A model generated the notes under the pieces. The model had not been told where the DNA came from and ran no database searches. It was given only the letters and a program-made list of their open reading frames with translations. From contig BFEA01000003.1 of assembly GCA_003427395.1 (NCBI GenBank), forward strand, positions 7,037,325 to 7,062,049: DNA of 24,725 nucleotides. Reading direction: 5' to 3'. The DNA is from Chara braunii. Taxonomy: Eukaryota; Streptophyta; Charophyceae; Charales; Characeae. Each line of letters begins with the position of its first letter. The stretch's first letter is position 1. This document shows, piece by piece, positions 9,973 to 18,091 of the stretch. The position numbers and the translations under genes are program-made.

Positions 9973-9983
9973 CCGAACGTTCG
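9973..9983 (+). repeat. Target-site duplication of the Penelope-like element, left copy
   Basis: CCGAACGTTCG occurs here and again at 14846-14856. Joining the flanks through one copy gives an end of the same length as copy B's (14 bases after ACGTTCG, ending AACCCTG). Because the motif is common in this MITE family, the duplication call rests mainly on that restored end. Confidence 0.75.
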
Positions 9984-10155
9984 CACGTAGGTGTTCATAC
10001 ATGACATCATGCAAAGCATTAGCCATACATCAGGACAGGATGAAAAACGATGGGTGAGAAAAGAGAACAAGACGAAACAAATGCCAAAAAATTCGAGCAC
10101 AGGATGCATCGTATAAAATATAACAAGAGTGACATGCAACGACGCAAGGCGGCGC

Positions 10156-10192
10156 GACCCGACGCCGCGTTTCGACTAGTCGCCAGCTGGTC
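10156..10192 (-). ncRNA. Possible degenerate hammerhead ribozyme in the element's 3' region
   Basis: The minus strand reads GACC, then CTGGCGA, CTAGT, CGAAAC, GCGGCGTC and GGGTC. This resembles a minimal type I hammerhead: a stem I pairing (GACC with GGTC), a core differing from CTGANGA at one base, CGAAA, and a tiny stem III (CGC/GCG) before a GTC cleavage site. Hammerheads are known in Penelope-like elements. The core mismatch and the very poor stem II make this doubtful. Confidence 0.25.
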
Positions 10193-10354
10193 TTCGTCCC
10201 CGGACTTCGCAGATGTAAAAGCAGTACCACCGTACCATGGGACCTCTGTCAGTCGAAGGGCCTAACCGTAGCCAATCAAAATTCAACAATTCCAGGGGTC
10301 TGTTCCAGCCAAACCACTAGTTTTTAACTGGGCCTAAAACGGCCTTGTCCGCTT

Positions 10355-11700
10355 CTACCACCTGGTCAAACACTGGACCCAAGTATCCCAACAACGATTA
10401 TTTCTACAAGAAAAAAGGTCTATGGACCGATCAAAGTGATAGTTTGGGAAACCCCTTAATCTCAGCTCGACTTTCAAAGTCAACAGAAAACAAGCCTCAG
10501 CACCCGGCATACTATTCATACATCTTACCCTGTGAAAGAAGGACGTAATAACAACCATCTTTTGTTGTTTCGATGAATATGAAGCAAAATCCTGCAGACA
10601 TTCGAAGATAATACCAGTATCCAATACACATCTCTCGTTTTTATGAGTAGCCGCGCAAAGTACCTTGGGGGATGCATGATATACTTTAATTACACATCCT
10701 AAATATTCCCAAGTATCACCATTGTTGGTCTTCTCCAAGGTAAGCTTGTCATCGTAGCAATGACCAAATCGTTCGATAGCTTGTCGAGCGTTCCACTTCG
10801 AAACCATTGACCGTCTATCATACTTGGCAAATACCGAAACGTCATCAATCAGCCGTATCCCTAAGAACAGTTTCTTCTGAGAGCCTAACGAATTCAAGAA
10901 ACAAAACTCGTTATGAATACATAGCAAACAGGCCAATGCTGGACTTGCGGGTTTGCCCATTGGTATGCCCACCTTCTGTTTTAAGACCTGCCCCATGCAC
11001 ATAGTATACGTATTGGCCAAGTCAAACGTCACGAAACTTAACAATTTTGAAAAGCGAACACTTTTTCAACCTTCCGGAGTTTTCTTTCCCTTGGTGAGTC
11101 TAGCATTCTTTCCTTGTGACTTCACCAGAACCCTGTCAAACCCGTTTTCCTCAAACACTGCCACCAGCCATTCAACCGCGTTCAAGATACAGTTGTGTGG
11201 TAAGTTGGAGAACATCTCTTTGACGTCGAAGCTCGCGACAATGACCTCTTCAAAGGGACCCAGAGAAGAGTTAAACTTAGTTAGTCGTGGAAGTAAGTCT
11301 GTAGTGGATTTAAGATTAAAATTACTTTCTACCGGGAGTGACCATATCAAGCAATTGACCGCTTTGGAAGTTAGGCGACTAAGGCTAGCAAGTGGATCAG
11401 AACAAGAAGGGCAAATATGTCTCCATCTCTGGACATCTTTGTGCTTGGGCATAGCATATGCCTTACCCAACTGGCAATTGTAGTTCCCCCGGACATGCTT
11501 ATGAATTTTACTGTCAAAGAAGTCCTCCTTTATACTGTTAATAACTACTGTTAATAACTACTTGCTCACTGTTACCCGTCTTGACAAACCCATCATTCTT
11601 GAGAAACAAACTATCCAGCCCTTCCAAATATACCGTCGGGCAGCATACGGATGAATCACTCGGATTATGATCCACAACGCAGACCACGAACCCTTCTAAT
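10355..11700 (-). pseudogene. Reverse transcriptase domain of the Penelope-like element
   Basis: RT motifs appear in order on the minus strand: VVDHNPSDSSVCCPTVY (near 11640-11690, equivalent to the template-grip DKNxG motif), AYAMPKHKD and WRHI (near 11405-11465), ASFDVKEMFSNLP (first catalytic Asp at 11225-11227), GIPMGKPASPALA (about 10920-10970), RLIDDVSVF with the Asp pair at 10841-10846, and KTNNGDTWEYLGCVI (near 10690-10735). The GIPMGKPxSP and [RY]xDD forms and the thumb SSKQQKMVVITSFFHRV are typical of Penelope-like RTs. A TGA (11066-11068) and the duplication at 11534-11562 break the frame, but the catalytic residues are preserved. Confidence 0.9.
11534..11562. repeat. 13-bp tandem duplication that shifts the RT frame
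   Basis: GTTAATAACTACT occurs twice back to back at 11537-11549 and 11550-11562 (the shared ACT extends the repeat to 11534). Because 13 is not a multiple of three, the upstream frame stops just inside it (TAA 11538-11540). Counting only one copy, the frame passes straight into the RT segment (reading VVINSIKEDFFDSKIH and on to the GKAYAMPKHKD motif). Confidence 0.95.
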
Positions 11701-11978
11701 TTTGCTTTCCAGGCTTTAACTACTCTCCAATTGCTACTAAGGAACAACCCATGATCTTTCCTCTTTGAAAAACATTGCTCAAACTCTGCAGAAGGAATAT
11801 CAAAATAAGAGGTATTTTTCTGAACATTATTCAATGATTGTTTAATAGACTGAGAAAGCAAGGGGATATTAGACTGTAGGTCTGGGTAGGGAATATTACG
11901 GGAGTTTCGGATAATAGAAGGGACAGATATAGAAGAAAATCTGCATGTTATGTGACCATCTGAATTAAGCGACCGGAT

Positions 11979-12155
11979 GGGTGAGGAAGAAGAAAAGGAA
12001 GAAGAAGAAAAAAAAGAAAAAGAAAAAGAAGAAGAAGAAAAAAAAAAGGAAAAAGAAAATGGAGAAGATGGAGAAGAAGAAGAAGAAGAAGAAGAAGAAG
12101 AAGCAGAAAAAGAAGAAGAGAAAGAAGAAGAAGGAGGGAGAGAGAGAGAGAGAGA
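11979..12155 (-). repeat. Purine/pyrimidine microsatellite coding a poly-Ser/Phe linker
   Basis: The plus strand carries imperfect GAA/AAG repeats and a short GA run near 12138-12155. On the minus strand this reads as about 60 residues of almost pure Ser with Phe and a few Pro, between the Cys/basic region and the RT. The frame stays open across it. It probably grew by slippage inside the ORF and serves as, or is tolerated as, a flexible linker. Confidence 0.85.
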
Positions 12156-12195
12156 GTCGACAGGAGTTGTGGAAAGCAGTTCTTGAGGAACAAGA

Positions 12196-12746
12196 GAGCA
12201 AACACACTTAAGAGATGATTTCCTAGCAGCCTGCCTAAAATTATGAATATAATCTGCCACCGTCTTATTCTTAGGACAAACTATCCTGAGACGTCTACAT
12301 ACAATCTCTTTAAGTGGTTTCCTAACAGCCGGCTTCCGTATACATCTAACACAAAGTTTCCTCAATTTAGATTTCGAAAGCCGAGCATCATACGGAATTC
12401 TAACAATGGGCTTAATCCTAATATTAAAATCGAATTTGCTTCTGATCACACGTGCCAAAACACAACGCAATGTATTCCTACTTTTTTTCTCCGAAAAGGA
12501 CCGCACCGCGGAGTAATTCAACAACAAATCATCAAAAGTGCACTTATACAAATCCTTCCGTAATGCGGGATTTGACAGTAACGGGACCAACGACTTCTTT
12601 CTTTCCAAAAACTTAGAACAAAATCTAGTTAGTCCACAAATCTCAAGCTGCTTACCCGCAACCAACAATCCACGTGCATTTTTCAATAAACTCGTACCGC
12701 AGTCCGACCTCACTACCGTAGATTCGTACCTTCTCTTAACCACTTT
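12196..12746 (-). pseudogene. Cys/basic region between nuclease and RT of the Penelope-like protein
   Basis: After the TAG at 12747-12749 the frame continues with a Leu-rich helical part and then a basic, Cys-containing segment: KLRKLCVRCIRKP, KEIVCRRLRIVCPKNK, TVADYIHNF and LKCVCSLVP. Penelope-like and DIRS-type RT proteins often have a Cys-rich segment in which an RxxxxKNLxxxL-like line is followed by C-x-C; this one resembles that. Metal binding is possible but not demonstrated. Confidence 0.5.
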
Positions 12747-12989
12747 CTATTTGTCACACAAAACAGACCCACCCCGACAAACAATTGAAAACGAAAAAAT
12801 TTCTTTCTCAAAAGCATCATCAAAAACTCTTATTAGCGATGCGGAAGACGTACCGAAACTCACACCAAAACTTAACAGGGCCGCCGAATTATCGTGGACG
12901 CGACTATCTGACAAAGTCCGTCTTTTACTCTTACTACGTTCCTTCTTCCCCGGTCGACACTTCCTATTCGTATTGTATCTGGACTGTCC

Positions 12990-13260
12990 TACACTATTAA
13001 GAAAAGGAGAAGTAGTACGAATGAAAAACCGCTCAACATCCAAAAGATCGTGTGCGTCTGGATGAGCAATTGGTATCGCTACGTAATTCTCCACTCCACA
13101 TCGTCTCAACCACCGATATAACCGATGATTTCTTACAGTGGCATCCTGTCCTTTATAGCCAGCCCGCTGCACGTGCTCCCTCCAACGCACATCAACTGGT
13201 CGTGAACTTCATCCAACGTAAGTATGTTTGCACCATGGCGAGACAAGAATGTACACAAAC
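12990..13260 (-). pseudogene. GIY-YIG endonuclease domain (with internal stop)
   Basis: GIY-YIG nucleases nick DNA; in Penelope-like elements the nick primes reverse transcription. Visible family marks in order are VYI (13248-13256) and YVG (13212-13220) for the two name motifs, the Arg of DVRWREHV (about 13176-13199) for the catalytic helix, the conserved Glu in DVERFF (13032-13034), and Asn of SPFLN (12996-12998). The domain is cut by a TGA directly after YVG (13209-13211), with clean in-frame continuation (SSRPVDVRWREHV). All expected key residues remain, so the stop looks recent. It precedes the RT, which is the unusual order. Confidence 0.85.
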
Positions 13261-13625
13261 GAGCCTGGACAACTGGAGAAGTCATAACCGGAGGATGCTA
13301 AAGCAGTGAGATATGAAAGATACTTGACGGCCCAGGGAATTGCCGAAGAAAGAATGAGAAGAATAACCAGACCGCGGAAAAACTTATTCAAATTAGCATT
13401 GTTCAACCCAACCTTGGAGACCCTTAATTTACGAACAGCAGAAAGCAAGGAATACACATGTCCGGCGCTCGGAATCGAACTTACCGGCACTCCGAGTTCG
13501 TCCGAGTTCGGAGACGCATCAGCGAAAACTCCAGCAACGTCCGTGGAATCCGCCCCTTCAGGATCCTCATCCACGTGCTCCTCCCGCTCATCATCACTGA
13601 CCAACCGTCGATTCGTTGGTCGGTC

Positions 13626-13733
13626 AAAGGCTCTGTTTGTGTAGATATCCGCCAACTCAGCCGCGGTTTTCTTGACGCCGGCATAATCGATTTCTTCGTT
13701 TGTACACAAAATCTCGAGTTGCCCTTTTTGGAG
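13626..13733 (-). other. SAP-like motif in the Penelope-like protein
   Basis: The stretch LQKGQLEILCTNEEIDYAGV and KKTAAELADIYTNRAF has the helix-turn-helix spacing of SAP motifs (Leu-rich helix, a Gly in the turn, then basic residues and a second helix). SAP motifs bind A/T-rich DNA. It lies before the GIY-YIG domain in the same frame. The identification is by eye only. Confidence 0.4.
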
Positions 13734-14014
13734 TTTGCCGAGATCATGGCACACTCGCTTGTAGAATACATCACGCTCCTCACCTACCTTCCTTACGAAG
13801 GTGACCCTAACCTGATATCCACTCTTAGATCCAGGACTGCTCCCAAGCTTGGCACTCCTTCGTCGGAGTGTCACTTTCCGCTTAACGGTAGAAGGAGTCA
13901 CAATCTTGATCCTGTTTATCCTATCCTTCAGCGCTGAGACCTCTCGTTCGGCCATATCCTTTTCGTCATGAACCTTTCGGTATGCTTCTGCAAGCTTCGC
14001 CCACTCAGCCGGGG

Positions 14015-14845
14015 TCTGCGAACCCCTTTTGCAGACTCGACGGGCGGACTTTTCTTCGTAACTGCTTCCGAGGTGCGCTTGTTGTTCCGCTTGAGGAGCT
14101 CGACCTCACTCTTAAGGGCCAAGAAATCGTGGATCAGAGCTTGGTTATCCGCCTTGATCGAATCTAACTCCCGATTAGCTCTCCCGGAGGCTATTCGCAC
14201 AAGGTCACCATTCTCTTGTCTGAGCTTTTCCAACTCGTCCCTCCTCTGCTTCTCCAACTGTTCTCTCGCTGCAGAATCTTTCCGCCGTCAGTGTTCTTCT
14301 TGCATTTTGCGTAACTCATCTCCCTGCCTGGCCTCCTCACTTCTGTCGGTAACATCGATAGTTGTAGCAGGAACTTGGTTCGTAGTCGTCTTTTTTCCAA
14401 TGACCTCACCACAAACTTCCTTCATGCTCTCCCTGACCATCTTCCCGATGGACTGCTTGAACTCTTCGGGCTCTCTTTTCGCCTTAGCGCGCTCCTCCTC
14501 TGCAGCTTGGATCTTCCTCTTTTCTTCTTCCTCCTTCAATTTATCCTCCTTAGCATGCCTCTCTTTAGCCTTAGCTTCCATCTCCTCCGAATACCATCCC
14601 CACACTTTTTCCATCTTATCATCCCTTTCTCTCTCTCTGTTGTCTCCCCACCAATTGTTCCTCGGCCTCTGCTGATTACCACCTCTGTAGTAGTTACTCC
14701 CTTGCGCCTGGTTGTTGCCGTACCCTTGACCATACTAACCACCATAACCTTGATTAGCACCATGATTCTGCCGACCTCCATCGTTCTGCCCTCCATTGGC
14801 TTGAGGTGGCCTGTACGGCACCAAAGCATTAGGAGCAGGAAGTAA
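14015..14845 (-). pseudogene. N-terminal Gly/Asn/Gln-rich and coiled-coil region of the Penelope-like protein
   Basis: From the 5' junction the frame reads a low-complexity part rich in Gly, Asn, Gln and Tyr (NGGQNDGGRQNHGANQGYGG, stop, YGQGYGNNQAQGSNYYRGG, then NNWWGDN), followed by long charged helices (EKVWGWYSEEMEAKAKERH, KLKEEEEKRKIQAAEEERAK, and after a TGA, EKQRRDELEKLRQENGDL). The first part looks like an RNA-binding or phase-separating tail, the second like a dimerising coiled coil; together they could do a Gag-like job. There is no known catalytic motif. The real start codon is missing because of the 5' truncation. From memory, such segments are frequent in predicted charophyte proteins of retroelement origin. 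Confidence 0.7.
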
Positions 14846-14856
14846 CCGAACGTTCG
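14846..14856 (+). repeat. Target-site duplication of the Penelope-like element, right copy
   Basis: Second copy of CCGAACGTTCG. On its inner side the retroelement reading frame begins directly, and on its outer side the last 14 bases of MITE copy A follow (to AACCCTG at 14870). Confidence 0.75.
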
Positions 14857-14867
14857 GTCGAGTAACC

Positions 14868-14870
<3 letters not shown>

Positions 14871-14915
<45 letters not shown>

Positions 14916-14941
14916 TCAAATAGAATATATATATATATATA
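14871..14941. repeat. (TA)n microsatellite between two MITE copies
   Basis: TA dinucleotides at 14871-14913 and 14924-14941 are interrupted by a short CGTCAAATAGAA. The tract is bounded on the left by the CCCTG end of copy A and on the right by the CAGGG start of copy B. Confidence 0.95.
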
Positions 14942-15745
14942 CAGGGTTGCCAGGCCGAACGTACGGAGGCCTCGAAGCTGACCCCCGAACGTTCGGGCGT
15001 TCGGGCGTTCGGGCGTTCGGGCGTTCGGGTCCCCGTACGGGACCCGAACTCGAAGGGGTTCGGACCCCGCAAAACAATATTTTGGTATCTAAAAATTATT
15101 ATGTTTTCCTAAATTTTGTTTTGTGAGTTCTTTGTTATGTAAGCTACGTGCCTGTTAATTTGGAAGACATTCTTTGAAGCCAAAAAATAATGAAAAATCG
15201 GCAAAGACGGTGGTGTCAAGACTTGCTTGCCCACTTAATAGTTTTTTTTTTTTCTCTTTTCACTTTTTGTTTTCCCTTTATTTCGGGGCATGAAAAACAT
15301 TATTATTTTTTCAAATTTTATCTATAGGTTCTCTATTATGTAAGATACATATGTATTAACTTTTATGACATTTGAAAAAGCCAAAATAAAATGAAAAATC
15401 GCCAAAGATGGCGGTGTCAAAAACGTGCTCGTCCACGCAATAATTTCGTTCTCACTTTATTTTTTCTTATTTTTATTAATAATATTTTAATATTATTTAT
15501 TTTTCGTATTTGATGTTTAATTCAAATTCGGTTAAGAATTTGTATGTACTGTTGATGCAAATGTTGTTTAGTTTATTCTTCTGCATCACATTTGTTTTTT
15601 TTCAGATGTTTTGAAAAGTTTTTTTTTTTTTTTTTTTTTTTTGGGCCTGCGTTCGGCGGAACGGCCGAACTCGTCGAGAGGGGGTCCCGAACGTTCGGGC
15701 GTTCGGGTTCGGGTGTTCGTCCCGTCCCGAACGCCGGCAACCCTG
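14942..15745 (+). mobile_element. MITE-like element, copy B (804 bp)
   Basis: The termini are CAGGGTTGCC at 14942 and GGCAACCCTG ending at 15745, a perfect 10-bp inverted repeat, flanked on each side by TATATATA (8 bp). GC-rich zones next to both ends carry clustered CGAACGTTCG palindromes, including five tandem 8-bp GTTCGGGC-type units near 14991-15030. The AT-rich middle holds a pair of diverged direct repeats of about 105 bp (from 15135 and from 15336) that share ATGAAAAATCG, CAAAGAYGG and GGTGTCAA. A poly-T run lies at 15619-15642. There is no transposase, so it is non-autonomous; hAT-like by end type, tentatively. Confidence 0.8.
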
Positions 15746-15784
15746 TATATATATATATAAAGAAGAAAAAAAAATAACCATGGC

Positions 15785-15865
15785 TACAATCCGGACGTCC
15801 GGACCGCTGTCCAGACCGTTTGGATTCAGTCCGGACTCCAGACGTCCGGTCTGGAAGGTTTGGAT
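15785..15865. repeat. Palindrome-rich block (TCCGGACGTCCGGA)
   Basis: A perfect 14-bp palindrome at 15790-15803 is followed by CCAGACCGTTTGGA, then CAGTCCGGACTCC and an inverted repeat CCAGAC/GTCTGG (15838-15854). It sits 40 bases from MITE copy B but uses a different core word. It resembles the transposase-binding array beside the end of another element; no terminus is clear. Confidence 0.5.
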
Positions 15866-16190
15866 CTGTCAAATTTCGAGGAAAAAAAAAAAAAAAAATT
15901 GGCCAGGACCCTTCCCCATTGAGGAGCCAAGCCTTCAAAATTGTTTTGGGGGTTTCTCAGGCCCGTTTATGTTTTTTTTAGGGGTCCGTACATGCTCTCT
16001 CTCTATAATAATTTATTAGACAACACTAATTTTTTAATTATTAATAATTCATTTCCTTTTATTAGTTTTTAAAATCTTTTTGTAAGCTTTTTTATAGTTT
16101 TTTACTTTTAAGTCAAGTTTGGTTATGAATTCTGACATGACTCTCAGGCAAAAGTGGTTTGCATTGTTATTCTGCGCATGTATAATTCAT
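15866..16190. other. AT-rich intergenic stretch
   Basis: Contains an A16-type run at 15882-15898 and long T-rich stretches. No gene seen. Confidence 0.4.
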
Positions 16191-16197
16191 ACAGAGA

Positions 16198-16406
16198 GGG
16201 CAGCACGTAGGCAGCGAGAAAGGGCAGAGAAGTGGTATAATGCCCCTGCGCAAGGATGGCATGCATAATTCGAGAAATAGTCCAAATTAAAAAACAACAA
16301 CAACAACAACCAGCTGCCTTCCCAATAGGGCAGCACGTAGGCAGCGAGGCCAATGGCGCCAACGATCTATTGACATACAGACCAAAGTTCGAATCCTTAC
16401 GCAACC
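16198..16406 (+). repeat. SINE-like unit with a 21-bp direct repeat
   Basis: A unit at 16314-16406 shows the pattern seen at 8861-9188: CTGCC start, ACATACAGACC, AAGTTCGAATCC (B-box-like) and GCAACC. A 21-bp exact repeat starting GGGCAGCACGTAGG occurs at 16198-16218 and 16328-16348, suggesting two overlapping or tandem insertions. A CAA repeat lies at 16294-16309. Confidence 0.55.
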
Positions 16407-16558
16407 ATGGCGGGATGGGGCCAGGAGCAACCTCACGAACAACGGAGTTCACCCCACCACTCACCAAATGTGCAAAATGAAAATGAATCTTCTGCCAAAA
16501 CTTGGAAAAATGTGATTCCTCGTAAATCCACAAGGCAACTTACCACTTCAAATCAGGA

Positions 16559-16577
16559 GGGGGGGGGGGGGGGGGGG
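16559..16577 (+). repeat. Poly-G run (19 G)
   Basis: Nineteen consecutive G on the plus strand, followed 27 bases later by a short AT microsatellite (16605-16621). Such a run can form a G-quadruplex and is prone to length error in sequencing. Confidence 0.9.
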
Positions 16578-16788
16578 CGAAGGAAAACAAATGAGAGGAA
16601 AAAAATATATATATATATATAAAACTTTTTAAAAATAACGAGCTTTGATGCCCATGAAAACGGGCGTCTGACTCGTTTGATAGAGGTTAGAGCTCCTGGC
16701 TTTTTTGGCACATGCCATGTGACGCTTAACTTTTAGACTTTTAGTTCGTTTTTTTTTTCTTTTTTGTTCGTGTTAGAACGCTGGTTTG

Positions 16789-16871
16789 CTGCCAACAACG
16801 ACTCATTCTCTCGCGGCTCTGCGACAAATTGTAGAAATACAGACCAGAGTTCAATTCCAAAAGGAATCCAA
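16789..16871 (+). repeat. SINE-like unit, fifth copy
   Basis: Shares CTGCCAACAA, GCGACAAATTGTAGAAATACAG and a mutated B-box-like word (AGTTCAATTCC) with the units at 8861-9188 and 16314-16406. An A-rich run (16875-16893) follows, as expected of a retroposed tail. Confidence 0.55.
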
Positions 16872-16893
16872 CTTTAAAAAAAAAGAAAAAAAA

Positions 16894-18091
16894 TTGAACT
16901 GTTTTTTCGATTCATGCGTGTCATCCTCACGCAGAAGTCATGCGGGTCTATGCAGCGGATCTCCGCCGTGCGATCTCGGTGATCACGCGACTGAAATTGG
17001 CCACGTCGGATCACCTCAGCCTACCAGGCCGCTACTGCTCCTTAAAAAGAGATATGCCAGTAGGCGGACGCGCAGGGTCCAATGCCTGTATCGATTGCGC
17101 ATCGGATTGTGACGTTACCTACTGATCTACCTCCTACTTTTAGTAAAGCAAAGGCGACCCGTGTATATGAAGGGTTGTAATTCTCAGAGGCCGGAGTAGC
17201 CCAACAGGCACCTCCCGCTTCAGTCCTTAGCTCGACTAGAACCTCCCACCTTGGTTGGTCATTGACTGACAGCCTGTGTTAGGCTCGACGATATCCAACC
17301 TACGTAGGTGGACCACCTGATCCCTAAGTCGTCAATGTGGCTACGGTCCCCACTAGATGTCCCCCCTTTTGTTATTATTATTATTTTCCCGCTCCGTTGT
17401 TTCCTATGGTCGGCTGCCTGTTCATAACTCCGACGGACATAGGTCCCCATGGGCCATAACACTAGCTCTCCTACCCATGGTGCGAATCAAAGTCCCGCGA
17501 CCGATTACGACGATAAATAAATAATTTTGACATTGCATTCCGCCCATGCCACACCTCCATCTCTGACACTGTCGTACTGTCTAACCCATTTGAACTATGA
17601 ATTTTGCGGCTTAGCAGGCGTGCGACATTAGCTTAAATAAAATAGGCTAGACACAGTATTTTAACGGTCGCGTGTGTTCAGTGGTTTCGCCAAGACCGAA
17701 ACATGATTGGTCACAACATCGGTCACCACTCGTCCCTTCCGGACGTCGTCCAACATGCTGACTCACCAAATAAATTTTTGTTAGATCTTTCCGTTATAGG
17801 TAGGGTTTGAGTAACTTTTGACAGATGATCTGTATTCATAAAGTTGTGAAGCCCCGATAATTTTTTGACGAAGTCGAACATTGTTCGACATTTAAAAATA
17901 TCGGGCAGATGCCCTTATCAGGGTTCTGCCCTGACAACGTTCTCGAGTCCCATTAAACAACATCCCGTCGTTCACCATCAAAATACAAAATCAGGATTAT
18001 TATGAAATTTTCATGTGAGACTAACGGTTACAATATACAATAATCCAAAATAATTATCCCGAACAAAACCATAACTTCCACCTACAAATCT
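16894..18091. other. Intergenic stretch, no gene seen
   Basis: Short open frames up to about 108 codons occur but show no domain. An ATT repeat lies near 17372-17384. No tRNA or rRNA gene was recognised. Confidence 0.4.

Larger units (their letters stand above)
9984..14845 (-). mobile_element. Penelope-like retroelement with N-terminal GIY-YIG (Chlamys/Naiad-like), 5'-truncated
   Basis: This 4862-bp insertion runs on the minus strand from 14845 to 9984. One decayed polyprotein covers 14845-10355, followed by a 3' untranslated part of about 370 bases. The GIY-YIG nuclease (about 12990-13260) comes before the RT (about 10480-11650). Canonical Penelope/Poseidon/Neptune elements have the reverse order; the permuted order is known from the Chlamys and Naiad groups. 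The frame is open to the 5' junction with no start codon, which indicates 5' truncation as expected from target-primed reverse transcription. There is no poly-A tail at the 3' end. Five stops and two frameshifts mark it as a dead copy. Confidence 0.85.
10355..14845 (-). pseudogene. Penelope-like polyprotein (nuclease + reverse transcriptase), broken
   Basis: The reading frame can be followed through one unresolved frameshift (about 14015-14030) and one caused by a 13-bp duplication (11534-11562). In-frame stops are TAG 14735-14737, TGA 14288-14290, TGA 13209-13211, TAG 12747-12749 and TGA 11066-11068. The same frame continues with sensible protein on both sides of each stop, so this is one ancestral ORF, not several genes. 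Order of regions: Gly/Asn-rich, coiled coil, SAP-like, GIY-YIG, Cys/basic, poly-Ser, RT. The protein would copy element RNA into DNA at a nicked target. The ORF ends at TAG 10355-10357 after DTWVQCLTRW. It is not expected to make active protein. The individual regions are listed separately. Confidence 0.88.
9422..14870 (-). mobile_element. MITE-like element, copy A, split by a retroelement
   Basis: The left end CAGGGTTGCCGGCGTTCGGG begins at 9422 and the right end ...GTAACCCTG closes at 14870. The element's own sequence is 9422-9983 plus 14857-14870, about 576 bp, with the Penelope-like element inserted between. The internal AT-rich part (about 9540-9880) aligns with the reverse complement of copy B (14942-15745), so the two copies are in opposite orientation. 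GC-rich zones beside both ends are packed with CGAACGTTCG-type palindromes. The flanks are TATACATA and TATATATA, compatible with an 8-bp target duplication inside a TA repeat. CAGGG ends and an 8-bp duplication suggest a non-autonomous hAT-like transposon; this assignment is tentative. Confidence 0.75.

Noticed and set aside
11977-12211. Plus-strand open frames rich in Glu/Lys
   Set aside because: They are the antisense of the poly-Ser linker and arise from the GAA/AAG microsatellite.
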